Assembly: GCF_000697965.2 (NCBI RefSeq)
Contig: NZ_CP015880.1
Span: 1,612,001 to 1,676,000, forward strand
Source: Ensifer adhaerens
GTDB taxonomy: Bacteria > Pseudomonadota > Alphaproteobacteria > Rhizobiales > Rhizobiaceae
Length of the DNA stretch: 64,000 nucleotides
Direction of reading: 5' to 3'
In this document: in pieces, positions 1 through 8,127 of the stretch
Layout: each line of letters opens with the position of its first letter
How positions within the stretch are numbered: position 1 is the first letter of the stretch
Notes under the pieces: model-generated
The model's database searches: none
What the model saw: only the letters and a program-made list of their open reading frames with translations
What the model was told of the DNA's origin: nothing
Made by a program: the position numbers and the translations under genes

Positions 1-99
1 AGAATCTGGCGGTCACAATATAAAGTTGAATGTCGTACTTTTGCGAGAAGGCACGGACGCCCATATGCGATTTGGTCGAAGCGATTTGCCGGGGCAGGA

Positions 100-285
100 A
101 TGCAGCACCACGAAACAGCGCAGCAGATGGAACTGAACAATCTCGATCGCCGTATGCGCGATGCTTACAAGGACACGCAACGGGTCGCCTCGAAAGACGA
201 CGCCGAACGCGCCAGCCGCATGCGCTTTCGCGCCGCCTGCGTGCTAGCTGTTCTGATCGGCCTGTTGCTGGCGATCTTCTTTTAA
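100..285 (+). CDS. small single-pass membrane protein, function unknown
   Basis: This is a 61-residue protein. Its N-terminal 45 residues are charged and polar, and a single hydrophobic helix (about residues 44-60, ending LLLAIFF) closes the C terminus, so it should be a tail-anchored inner-membrane protein. A purine-rich ribosome site (GGGGCAGGA) ends just before the ATG, which favours this start over the in-frame ATG at 127. It lies on the strand opposite murI and converges on it. I do not recognise a family. Its reality rests on the ribosome site and the coherent polar-then-hydrophobic layout. Confidence 0.5.
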   Translation: MQHHETAQQMELNNLDRRMRDAYKDTQRVASKDDAERASRMRFRAACVLAVLIGLLLAIFF

Positions 286-322
286 AGCACCGTGCCGGCC
301 ATAGGAACGCATGAACGGGGCA

Positions 323-1168
323 CTACCCGATCGCTTCGGCATGCCCTGCTCGCTTTTCCCCGATGGCATCAAGTGCCACCGTCAGGCCAAAGCCCTGCAT
401 CAGCCGCCGCGTGGCGAAATCCGGTTTGCCGGAGGTGAAGATCGCCGGGTCCTGGCCGTTGAGCGGTTCGAAGCCGTTCGGTTGCGGCACGAGCGAACGC
501 GCCCGTCTGGCAATCGCTTCGGCCGGATCCAGCCAGTCGACCGGCCAGGGTGCCAGCCTGCGGAAGACGTTCGCCATGAAGGGATAGTGGGTGCAGGCAA
601 GCACGACGATATCGGTCTTCCTGCCGTCCATCTCGACGAAACACGGTGCGATCTCGGCTAGTACCGTTTCGTCGTCCAGTTTCTCGCCGCGGATATAGGC
701 CTCCGCCATCTTGGCGAGGTTTTCGGAGCCGACGAGCCGCACATGGCATTGGCTGGCGAAGGACTGGATGAGATCGCGCGTATAGGCCCGCTTGACGGTA
801 CCCGGGGTCGCCAGCACCGAAACGAGGCCGGAGCGTGTGCGCTCTGCCGCCGGCTTGATCGCGGGCACCGTGCCGACAAAGGTCATCTGAGGAAAGGCCG
901 CGCGCAGATCGGCGCCGACCAGCGTGAAGGCGGTGTTGCAGGCGATCACGCAAATTTCCGGATCATGCTCGGAAAGCAGCCGGCCGAAGAGCGCGATCAC
1001 GCGCTCTTTCAGCGCCGCCTCTTCCCAGCCGCCATAGGGAAAGCCGGCATCGTCGGCGACATAGATGAAATGCCGCTCGGGCATCAGCACCCTCGCCTCT
1101 CGCAGCACGGTCAAGCCACCGATGCCGCTGTCGAAGACGAGGATGGGTTTCAGTTCACTCGCTGTCAC
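323..1168 (-). CDS. murI: glutamate racemase
   Basis: MurI interconverts L- and D-glutamate in the cytoplasm, supplying D-Glu for peptidoglycan. The 281-residue protein has the family's N-terminal DSGIGGLTV motif (residues 13-21). The two catalytic cysteines are visible, C77 in CNTA and C192 in ACTHYPF, about 115 residues apart as in characterised racemases. Length is normal for the family. The start overlaps the end of the upstream RNA methyltransferase gene by 14 bp, which suggests co-transcription and translational coupling. The Asp/Glu racemase family also contains aspartate racemases, but the motif set fits MurI. Confidence 0.95.
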   Translation of the reverse strand: MTASELKPILVFDSGIGGLTVLREARVLMPERHFIYVADDAGFPYGGWEEAALKERVIALFGRLLSEHDPEICVIACNTAFTLVGADLRAAFPQMTFVGTVPAIKPAAERTRSGLVSVLATPGTVKRAYTRDLIQSFASQCHVRLVGSENLAKMAEAYIRGEKLDDETVLAEIAPCFVEMDGRKTDIVVLACTHYPFMANVFRRLAPWPVDWLDPAEAIARRARSLVPQPNGFEPLNGQDPAIFTSGKPDFATRRLMQGFGLTVALDAIGEKRAGHAEAIG

Positions 1169-1985
1169 CTTTGTCTCGCGCTTTCCTGCTGTGTTCGCCC
1201 GGAGCGCCGGAGCCGCGCGGGTTTTCCCGCGTGAACCGGTCGAGCGAAGAAATGACGCCGCGCAGCACCTGGATTTCGGATTCGGTAAAGGACGGCCTGG
1301 TCAGAACCGCGCGCAGGTTCTCGACCAATTTCGGCTTTTTGTCGGCGGAACGGAAGTAGTTGCGCGCCTCAAGCGCTTCCTCGACATGCTCGAACAGACC
1401 CTGCAGGTGTTCCTTGGTCGCCGGCCGCTGCGAGATCGCCTGGAACGAGGTCTGGTCCTCAGACTCCATGCCGGTCTTCAGCCATTCATAGGACATCAGA
1501 AGCACCGCCTGGGCGAGATTGAGCGAGGCGAAAGCGGGATTGACCGGAAAGGTCACGATCTCGTCGGCCAGAGCCACCTCTTCGTTGGTGAGGCCCGTGC
1601 GCTCGCGGCCGAACAGGATGCCGGTTTTCTCTCCGGTCTGGAAGCGCTGGCGGAGCGTGCGCGCCGCGACGATCGGCGAACGCACCGGCTTGTAGCCATC
1701 GCGGTCGCGGGCGGTCGTGGCATAGACGAAGTTGAGATCGGCGATCGCCTCTTCGACCGAACCATAGAGCTTGGCAGCGTCGATCACGTGGTCGGCACGG
1801 CTTGCGGCTGATCGTGCCTTTTCGCTCGGCCAGCCGTCGCGCGGATTGACGAGCCGAAGCTCCGCCAGGCCGAAATTCGCCATCGCGCGGGCGACCATAC
1901 CGATGTTTTCGCCGAGCTGCGGATAGGCGAGAATGATCGCCGGTCCTTCCGCCAGAAGTTCGCGCTCGCTGTTCGTTCCTGCCAT
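1155..1985 (-). CDS. TrmJ/TrmH-family (SPOUT) RNA 2'-O-methyltransferase
   Basis: This is a SPOUT-class SAM-dependent RNA ribose methyltransferase of the TrmJ-like group, which in bacteria modifies position 32 of tRNA. The sequence shows the N-terminal [14 protein letters not shown] segment (family motif 1), [15 protein letters not shown] in the middle (motif 2) and [13 protein letters not shown] (motif 3, the knot that binds SAM). The C-terminal 90 residues form a helical extension. I chose the ATG at 1985, giving 276 residues, because the longer reading starts with TTG and adds a low-complexity basic stretch. It overlaps murI by 14 bp and lies downstream of the FUSC gene. The target nucleotide cannot be told from sequence. 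Confidence 0.88.
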   Translation of the reverse strand: MAGTNSERELLAEGPAIILAYPQLGENIGMVARAMANFGLAELRLVNPRDGWPSEKARSAASRADHVIDAAKLYGSVEEAIADLNFVYATTARDRDGYKPVRSPIVAARTLRQRFQTGEKTGILFGRERTGLTNEEVALADEIVTFPVNPAFASLNLAQAVLLMSYEWLKTGMESEDQTSFQAISQRPATKEHLQGLFEHVEEALEARNYFRSADKKPKLVENLRAVLTRPSFTESEIQVLRGVISSLDRFTRENPRGSGAPGEHSRKARDKGDSE

Positions 1986-2049
1986 TTCCTTAGCCTTCGC
2001 CTTTCGTTCGGCGTTTCCCTTGCACAAATGCGGGCGAAATTAAAGTCCA

Positions 2050-4026
2050 CTACAAATGAAGCCGGTTGAGAGACACCCCGATCATTTCCAGACCAAGCTC
2101 CGCATCGTCCTTCGAAATCGGAAGGTGGCGATCGACCGGCGCACCGATCCGGCCGACCTGGTAGAAATAGGCCGAGGCCTTGTCGCGCACCGTCTGGACG
2201 AGCGCGAGATTGGCGTCGATGTCCGCCTTGAAATCGGTTCCTTCCAGCGCCGCATCCGTGCCGACACGCCGCGCGAAAACCCGTGCCCAGTAGGTGCAGG
2301 CCATGAAGATCGCCAGCGCCTGGCGCACATGACCGGGACGCGTCACCAACTGCCAGGGAAGCCCGAGCGGCTTTGCGGCGGCGGCCAGGTCACGATAGGC
2401 GCGGTCGAGCGCCTGCGAGCGGGTAATGAGCACCAGACCCGATGCCCCGTCCCGCGCCGCCTGCAGCAGGCCCTTGAGTTCGTCGCACCAGGTTGCGACG
2501 GCGGCATCGAGCGTCGTGCGGGTGCGCGTCGGAAACACGACGAAGGCGACCGCCGCACCGGCGATCGAGCCGATCATGGTTTCCTCCAGGCGCAGTTGCA
2601 GCAGATGCGGGCTCAGCACGCCCATCAGGCTATAGACCAGCGACAGAACGACGGAGATGAAGAAGGTCATCGTCGCATAGGAGACGGCGAGGAAATAGAA
2701 GGCGAGAAAGACGCAAAGTGCGCTGAGCGGCAGCACCAGGTAGATATTGCCGGCTACCAGCGTGCCGACGATGATGCCGACAACAATGCCAAACAGGGTG
2801 CCGGCCGAGCGCTGCAGCGCCTTGACCGCCGTATCGCCGCGCGAGCGCGTGTTGGTGAAGACGAGAAACGCCGCAAGCACCGCCCAGAACCAACGTTCCC
2901 GCGACAGCATCAACCCGAACACCATGGCGATACCCGAAGCGAGCGTGATCTGGATCGCCGCCTTCAAGGCGGGATCGTTCAGCGACGGCCTCCAGCGGGC
3001 GGCAACGCCGCTCAAGTGCAGTGGCGGCTCTTCCAGATCGGCCGGCGTCAGCTTTGCAAGGCTTCGGGCGAGCCTTTGCCGGACGTTGCGCAGCCACAGC
3101 AGCGCCTTCACCGTTTCTTCGCGGCGCGGAGCGGCATCGCCGAGCCGCGCGATCTCCGCGTCGATCCGTTCGCCGTCGCGCGCCACCATCGCCTCCACCA
3201 GTGCCGGCGGCGGCATCGATTGGAAGCTGACGACCATCACGCTTTCGGCCGCAAGATGCAGGTCGAAGAGGTTGATGACGAGGTCGGAGGTCGTAAGGCC
3301 GGGCTGCGGTTCCGGCCGCCGGTTTTCCGTCGGAATGAAGCTTTCCGCCATCAGCACCGCTTCCTTCAGCCGCTCTTCGGCCGCATGCAGCTGACGACGA
3401 TCGGCCGGTGACAGAACGGGCTTGCGGGCGATCTCCGCCAGTTGCAGCAGCATCTGGTCTACGCGACGCTGCACGCTTGCGGTGGCGCGCAGGAGGTCGC
3501 GATAGCGATCATCCGGCAACAGCCGCGTGCGGACGAGATGCGCGACGGTGGCCGAGACTGCCGCCCCGAAGAACAGGGCCGGCAACTGGTCGAGCGTTGG
3601 CCTCAGATAGGCGCCGGTGAAATAGGACATGAAGGCGAACATGCCGACGGCAAAACCTCGGGGGCCGAAGGAGCGGCCATAGACCGCGAGAAAGATGATC
3701 AGCAGGAAGACGACGTCGGAAACGTAGCGGTGATTCTCGAGAACCGACGCAAGCCCGACCATCGAAACGCCGACGAGGACCGCGATGATGCGGGTGAGCC
3801 GCTGGCCGGCAATGGTGCGATCGCGCACCGCCAGTCCCCCTTCGATCGACAGCGACGCCGCAAGCCCGAAGGCGGCCGGCGGCAGCGGTGCGACGAGGTA
3901 ATGAAACGCCATCAGCAGCAGGATGGAAACGACGATGGTCGCGGTGATGCGCGAGGCCTGCCGCAGGCGGGAAAAGGCCGGATCGTTGGCAAGAAGCCAA
4001 TCGCGCATACGGGAACGAAGTGCCAT
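2050..4026 (-). CDS. FUSC-family (aromatic acid/fusaric acid resistance type) inner-membrane protein
   Basis: This is a large integral membrane protein of the FUSC family, related to YccS and AaeB, which are linked to efflux of aromatic acids. It has the typical two-half layout: an N-terminal membrane block (about residues 20-170), a long soluble helical region, a second membrane block (about residues 370-500) and a soluble C-terminal tail. The start at 4026 has an AAGG-type ribosome site; a longer reading to 4092 adds 22 basic residues and has none. The gene runs in the same direction as the methyltransferase and murI. The substrate is unknown. No membrane-fusion partner gene is next to it, so an efflux-pump role is inference only. 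Confidence 0.85.
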   Translation of the reverse strand: MALRSRMRDWLLANDPAFSRLRQASRITATIVVSILLLMAFHYLVAPLPPAAFGLAASLSIEGGLAVRDRTIAGQRLTRIIAVLVGVSMVGLASVLENHRYVSDVVFLLIIFLAVYGRSFGPRGFAVGMFAFMSYFTGAYLRPTLDQLPALFFGAAVSATVAHLVRTRLLPDDRYRDLLRATASVQRRVDQMLLQLAEIARKPVLSPADRRQLHAAEERLKEAVLMAESFIPTENRRPEPQPGLTTSDLVINLFDLHLAAESVMVVSFQSMPPPALVEAMVARDGERIDAEIARLGDAAPRREETVKALLWLRNVRQRLARSLAKLTPADLEEPPLHLSGVAARWRPSLNDPALKAAIQITLASGIAMVFGLMLSRERWFWAVLAAFLVFTNTRSRGDTAVKALQRSAGTLFGIVVGIIVGTLVAGNIYLVLPLSALCVFLAFYFLAVSYATMTFFISVVLSLVYSLMGVLSPHLLQLRLEETMIGSIAGAAVAFVVFPTRTRTTLDAAVATWCDELKGLLQAARDGASGLVLITRSQALDRAYRDLAAAAKPLGLPWQLVTRPGHVRQALAIFMACTYWARVFARRVGTDAALEGTDFKADIDANLALVQTVRDKASAYFYQVGRIGAPVDRHLPISKDDAELGLEMIGVSLNRLHL

Positions 4027-4209
4027 CGGAAGCCTTTGCCTGTCCCGCGGCCGCCTGTGGACGCGCGCCGCCTTCGCCGGTTCTTCCTGCATAGCGGCAG
4101 ATGCGATCTTTGCAAGGCCGGCGCGACGAAAGCAGGCGTCGAAAAGCGGTGGCGAAGAGCCGTCCGAGGTCCGTCTCCACCTCCATCCAAAGTTTCAGCC
4201 AAGCATGCT

Positions 4210-4237
4210 TTGCCTTGTCGGTTCTGAGTGCTATAGG
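4210..4237 (+). promoter_or_regulatory. candidate sigma70-type promoter of icd
   Basis: TTGCCT and TATAGG are separated by 16 bp and lie about 70 bp upstream of the icd start, in the divergent gap between the FUSC gene and icd. The match is read by eye. No transcript start is known. Confidence 0.4.
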
Positions 4238-4304
4238 GCACAGGATTTTTCAGAGAGGAAGGGACATCGCTCCCGCTGTCCCGCATAAGCTACGAGGCAT
4301 ATTC

Positions 4305-5519
4305 ATGGCAAAGATCAAGGTCGCCAATCCGGTCGTCGAACTCGACGGCGATGAGATGACCCGCATCATCTGGCAGTTCATCAAGGACAAGCTGATCCAT
4401 CCCTACCTCGACGTCGATCTGGAATATTACGACCTCAGCGTCGAAAACCGCGATGCTACTGAAGACCAGGTAACGATCGACGCCGCCAACGCGATCAAGA
4501 AGCACGGCGTCGGCGTCAAGTGCGCCACGATCACGCCGGATGAAGCCCGCGTCGAGGAGTTCAAGCTGAAGAAGATGTGGAAGTCGCCGAACGGCACGAT
4601 CCGCAACATCCTCGGCGGCGTCATCTTCCGCGAGCCGATCATCTGCAAGAACGTTCCGCGCCTGGTTCCGGGCTGGACCAAGCCGATCATCGTCGGCCGT
4701 CACGCCTTCGGCGACCAGTACCGCGCCACCGACTTCAAGTTCCCGGGCAAGGGCAAGCTGACGATGAAGTTCGTCGGTGAAGACGGCAAGGAAATCGAAT
4801 ACGACGTTTTCGACGCACCGTCGGCCGGCGTTGCCATGGGTATGTACAACCTGGACGATTCGATCACCGAATTCGCGCGCGCGTCGTTCAACTACGGTAT
4901 CCAGCGCAAGGTTCCGGTGTACCTGTCGACCAAGAACACCATCCTCAAGGTCTATGACGGTCGCTTCAAGGACATCTTCCAGCAGGTGTTCGACGCCGAA
5001 TTCGCCGAGAAGTTCAAGGAACTGAAGATCTGGTACGAACACCGCCTGATCGACGACATGGTCGCTTCGGCCCTGAAGTGGTCCGGCGGCTACGTCTGGG
5101 CGTGCAAGAACTACGACGGCGACGTGCAGTCGGACATCGTCGCCCAGGGCTTCGGCTCGCTCGGCCTGATGACTTCGGTTCTGATGACGCCGGATGGCAA
5201 GACGGTCGAAGCCGAAGCCGCGCACGGCACGGTTACCCGCCACTACCGCCAGCACCAGAAGGGCGAAGAAACCTCGACCAACTCGATCGCCTCGATCTTT
5301 GCCTGGACCCGTGGTCTCGCTCATCGCGCCAAGCTCGACGGCAACGCCGAACTCGCAAAGTTCTCCGAAACGCTTGAGAAGGTCTGCGTCGACACCGTCG
5401 AAGCCGGCTTCATGACCAAGGACCTGGCGCTCCTCATCGGTCCCGATCAGCCGTGGCTCTCGACCACCGGCTTCCTCGACAAGATCGACGAGAACCTGCA
5501 GAAGGCCATGGCTGCCTGA
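4305..5519 (+). CDS. icd: isocitrate dehydrogenase, NADP-dependent (homodimeric, eukaryote-like type)
   Basis: Icd oxidatively decarboxylates isocitrate to 2-oxoglutarate in the TCA cycle, making NADPH. The 404-residue protein begins [20 protein letters not shown], typical of the dimeric type II enzymes shared by alphaproteobacteria and eukaryotes. It carries the substrate-binding stretch [12 protein letters not shown] and the C-terminal [12 protein letters not shown] cofactor region. The ATG at 4305 is preceded by GAGG; longer in-frame readings upstream lack family similarity. The reading frame shows very regular, highly expressed-type codon use. The gene is monocistronic: the upstream gene is divergent and a strong terminator follows. 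Confidence 0.97.
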   Translation: MAKIKVANPVVELDGDEMTRIIWQFIKDKLIHPYLDVDLEYYDLSVENRDATEDQVTIDAANAIKKHGVGVKCATITPDEARVEEFKLKKMWKSPNGTIRNILGGVIFREPIICKNVPRLVPGWTKPIIVGRHAFGDQYRATDFKFPGKGKLTMKFVGEDGKEIEYDVFDAPSAGVAMGMYNLDDSITEFARASFNYGIQRKVPVYLSTKNTILKVYDGRFKDIFQQVFDAEFAEKFKELKIWYEHRLIDDMVASALKWSGGYVWACKNYDGDVQSDIVAQGFGSLGLMTSVLMTPDGKTVEAEAAHGTVTRHYRQHQKGEETSTNSIASIFAWTRGLAHRAKLDGNAELAKFSETLEKVCVDTVEAGFMTKDLALLIGPDQPWLSTTGFLDKIDENLQKAMAA

Positions 5520-5542
5520 TAGGCTCCAGTCGAAGAGACAAC

Positions 5543-5573
5543 GAAACCCGGCCTCGCGCCGGGTTTCTTTTTT
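5543..5573 (+). terminator. intrinsic terminator of icd
   Basis: A perfect 10-bp inverted repeat (GAAACCCGGC / GCCGGGTTTC) with a 5-nt loop is followed by six T residues, 24 bp after the icd stop codon. Confidence 0.92.
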
Positions 5574-5670
5574 GGACCGATCAAAATTCCGGAACGCGGA
5601 TCGGCGCCGGACTGCAGCCGGTACTCGCACGACTTCAAGGCGAGCGCGGCCATGCTACCGGCAGCGACTG

Positions 5671-6666
5671 CTAGAACATGTCGCGGCTGCTGCTGCGCGG
5701 ATCGTCGCTGACGATATGTGGGTCGTAGATCCCGCCTCTCGCGCTCCGGCGCCATGGCCGGGCCGGATCGACGGGGTCCCTGCCGATATCCGCCACGACG
5801 ATCGATGGTCCATCCCCGCTGCATCGGACCGCCCATTGCCCGTCGGGCGAAACAATCCCTGAAGGAGCCGTCAGGCCGGGCTGCGCGAGAACCGCAAAAC
5901 TCGCCCAATAGCGATTGATCGAAGCATGCCCCTGCACCTCGGCGGCAAAGGCAATGTCGTTCGCCAGAGCGCCGCCGGAGGTCGAAAACAGCACGCAATC
6001 GACGTTCAGCTGTTCGTATTCGCCGAAAATCTCGGGAAAGTGGCACTCGATGCCGAGCGCGCAGCCGAAGCGGACGCCGTCGACCTCGAACGTCAAAGGG
6101 ATCGTTCCGGGCGTGTACATGAACGAGACCTTGGTGTTCGACAGCATGCGCTCATCGTAGCGTGTCGCGACCGCCCCCTTATCCGAGATCACATAGAGGC
6201 TGTTGTGCGGGCGATGCGGTTCGGTGAGCTTGTGAACGGATCCAAGGACCGTCCATAGCCCGAGGTCCCGCGCCAACGTCCGTATGGCATCAAGCTCTTT
6301 GCGCAGAACCGTCCACTCGAAACGGCGCCAATCGGACGGGCCTATTTCGCGCGGACCGATCGTCGACATGATGCGCTTGTTCGGAAAGCACGTCGCGCCC
6401 TCGGGGAAATGCAGCACCCGCGCGCCGGCCCGATGCGCCTCCCGCATCAGGTGTCGGATCCCTTCGCCGGCATGGTGAAGTGCCGCCGCATCGCGGGGAT
6501 CGTCGAAATAGCCGGATTGCGCCACGGCCAGGCGCAGCAATCTTGGTTGCGCCACCAAGTCTTCCGCCGAAGCCTGGCGAAGATGCATGAGTGCAGTTGT
6601 ATAGGATTCGCCGGTCTTGGCGGCACGGGCGCGAACACGCCGTTTGAAATTTCGGTTTTCAGTCAT
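5671..6666 (-). CDS. nitrilase-superfamily (carbon-nitrogen hydrolase) protein with altered catalytic triad
   Basis: The protein has the nitrilase fold: catalytic-glutamate motif HFPEGAT (E89), the segment RYDERML where the family lysine normally sits, and the cysteine nucleophile motif GIECHFPE (C208). At the lysine position the codon reads Glu (E172), so the classical Glu-Lys-Cys triad is incomplete unless a nearby lysine (K179) substitutes. The first 30 residues form a basic element (KTGESYTTALMHLR) outside the hydrolase domain; I recall similar elements at the N termini of unrelated enzymes. The ATG at 6666 has an AAAGG ribosome site; a GTG directly before it is possible. The substrate is unknown. 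An amidase-like or non-catalytic role are both open. Confidence 0.82.
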   Translation of the reverse strand: MTENRNFKRRVRARAAKTGESYTTALMHLRQASAEDLVAQPRLLRLAVAQSGYFDDPRDAAALHHAGEGIRHLMREAHRAGARVLHFPEGATCFPNKRIMSTIGPREIGPSDWRRFEWTVLRKELDAIRTLARDLGLWTVLGSVHKLTEPHRPHNSLYVISDKGAVATRYDERMLSNTKVSFMYTPGTIPLTFEVDGVRFGCALGIECHFPEIFGEYEQLNVDCVLFSTSGGALANDIAFAAEVQGHASINRYWASFAVLAQPGLTAPSGIVSPDGQWAVRCSGDGPSIVVADIGRDPVDPARPWRRSARGGIYDPHIVSDDPRSSSRDMF

Positions 6667-6875
6667 CACAGGGCCTTTCGCGTCTCGGGCAAGTTCCCCA
6701 GCAACCGGACCCGAAACGGTGGGACCGAGATTGCGACCCGAGACTGAAGCCCCTTTGCCTCCGTGAAAGGATCGTGCTGGGGACGATCTTTGGAGGTTCG
6801 GCGCAGGCCACGCCGAACCAAAAGGTGCCGCTCGGACACTGATTCGTCAATTGCGGGTGTGTGCTCGGGTGTCTG

Positions 6876-7733
6876 TCACTTCAAAGGCAGATAGATCTCG
6901 CTCAAGAGTTCGGTCGGCGCAACTTCGCGGGGATTGTTGAGATATTTCTCGAACATCAGGCTGTCGCGGATATCGCGGCCGGACTGCGGCAGCCATGTGC
7001 CGTAGAGCCAATGGTAGGCCTTCGGCATATCCGCGTAAGGGCCTTTGTGGCGAAGCACCGCATAGCGGCCGCCGTCGAGATGCTGCGGGGTCAACGGCGC
7101 CTCCGCCGGCATCGGTCCGCGCGCGCTGACGCAGGCAAAGGAGCGCAGTTTTTCCGCCGGCACCAGTTCCGGATCGTCGAGGTAGATGCCGATCATCTCC
7201 ATGTCCGGCCGGAACAATTGCCGTGAAAAGAGGGTGCCATAGAGCGTCTCGAACGCCTTGCCGATCTCCATATAGGAGCCGGTGTGGGCGACGCCGACGA
7301 GGTCGAAGGCTTCGACGTCCTTCAGGGTGACTTCATACATGTCTGGAATTCCTTCCGTTGAAGCGGTTTCAAAGGCGACATGGCTCCCTTCCTTGCGGTA
7401 TCGCGCCGGCGGCAGCCCATAGGCGGCCTTGAAGGTGCGGTTGAAGGATTGCAGATTGGGATAGCCAGAGCGCTGCGCGATCGTTTCGACAGGAAGATCG
7501 GTCTGGGCGAGATCGGCCGCTGCCCGCTGCAGCCGCAGCCGCTTCACCGTTCCTGCCAGCGTCTCGCGGTGAACGGCCCGGTAGATCCGGTGCCAATGGT
7601 GCGGCGACAGACAGGCAATCTCGGAAAGGCGATCAAGGTCGAGATCGCCGTCGAGATGACCGTAGATATAGTCGCTGACCCGGTGCAGACGCCGTTCATA
7701 GGTCGCCCACGCTACCCGCTCTTCCATGTCCAA
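6876..7733 (-). CDS. AraC-family regulator with GyrI-like effector-binding domain
   Basis: The 285-residue protein has an N-terminal AraC/XylS double helix-turn-helix domain (about residues 8-110), ending in the family signature around GYPNLQSFNRTFKAAYG and P-ARYR. This is followed by a GyrI-like small-molecule-binding domain (about residues 130-285). The order, DNA-binding domain first and GyrI domain second, is that of Rob-type multidrug- or stress-responsive activators. It is a single gene with no obvious partner; the hydrolase gene downstream on the same strand is a possible target but is separated by about 200 bp. The effector is unknown. Confidence 0.9.
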   Translation of the reverse strand: MDMEERVAWATYERRLHRVSDYIYGHLDGDLDLDRLSEIACLSPHHWHRIYRAVHRETLAGTVKRLRLQRAAADLAQTDLPVETIAQRSGYPNLQSFNRTFKAAYGLPPARYRKEGSHVAFETASTEGIPDMYEVTLKDVEAFDLVGVAHTGSYMEIGKAFETLYGTLFSRQLFRPDMEMIGIYLDDPELVPAEKLRSFACVSARGPMPAEAPLTPQHLDGGRYAVLRHKGPYADMPKAYHWLYGTWLPQSGRDIRDSLMFEKYLNNPREVAPTELLSEIYLPLK

Positions 7734-8005
7734 CCTTTCGCGCTTTGCTCACGGATGGGTAGACCATAGCTCAATTTGACAAATCCTGCGGAGTTGCGGG
7801 CGTGCTTCGACTGAGATTTGTACGAGCCTTCCGCGATACAGGACCCCAGAACGGTGCCTTGGCCAGCAATCACGTTTCGGTTTGACCGTCCGAGGCGCCG
7901 AGGCTCTGTTCGTGTGGGCTGGTGATCCGGCGGGGTATGACACGCACGACCGGAGGGGGCTCGCGGGACCGCGAGCGTGAAGCTACACAAGCCCTGCCCG
8001 ATGCA
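7734..8005. other. non-coding gap between the AraC/GyrI gene and alaS
   Basis: No convincing gene is seen here. The only clear structure is a hairpin with 7-bp perfect arms (GCTCGCG 7959-7965 and CGCGAGC 7970-7976) and a 4-nt loop. It has no T tract on either side, so I do not call it a terminator. Confidence 0.5.
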
Positions 8006-8040
8006 AACAAAAAGGGCGCCGCAACGGACGCCCCTTTTCC
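8006..8040 (-). terminator. intrinsic terminator of alaS
   Basis: Read on the minus strand, a GC-rich hairpin (arms around 8014-8020 and 8026-8033) is followed by TTTTTGTTT. It lies 60-95 bp beyond the alaS stop codon, just past the extra repeat copy. Confidence 0.75.
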
Positions 8041-8046
8041 TATTCT

Positions 8047-8127
8047 GCTGCGGGTACCAATCAGCCGGCGAGTGCGACGGCCACCGCTGCGGGTACCAAT
8101 CAGCCGGCGAGTGCGACGGCCACCGCT
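8047..8127. repeat. 39-bp tandem duplication across the alaS stop codon
   Basis: Positions 8047-8088 and 8086-8127 are identical, giving a 39-bp period repeated just over twice. The inner copy contains the last codons and stop of alaS. The outer copy lies after the stop and is not translated. The period is 13 codons, but because each copy contains the stop, the protein is not lengthened. Confidence 0.95.

Noticed and set aside
1986-2027. TTG-initiated N-terminal extension of the TrmJ-like gene
   Set aside because: The added residues are basic low-complexity sequence; the internal ATG has a better placed purine tract.
7959-7976. 7-bp perfect hairpin as a terminator
   Set aside because: No T tract on either strand.
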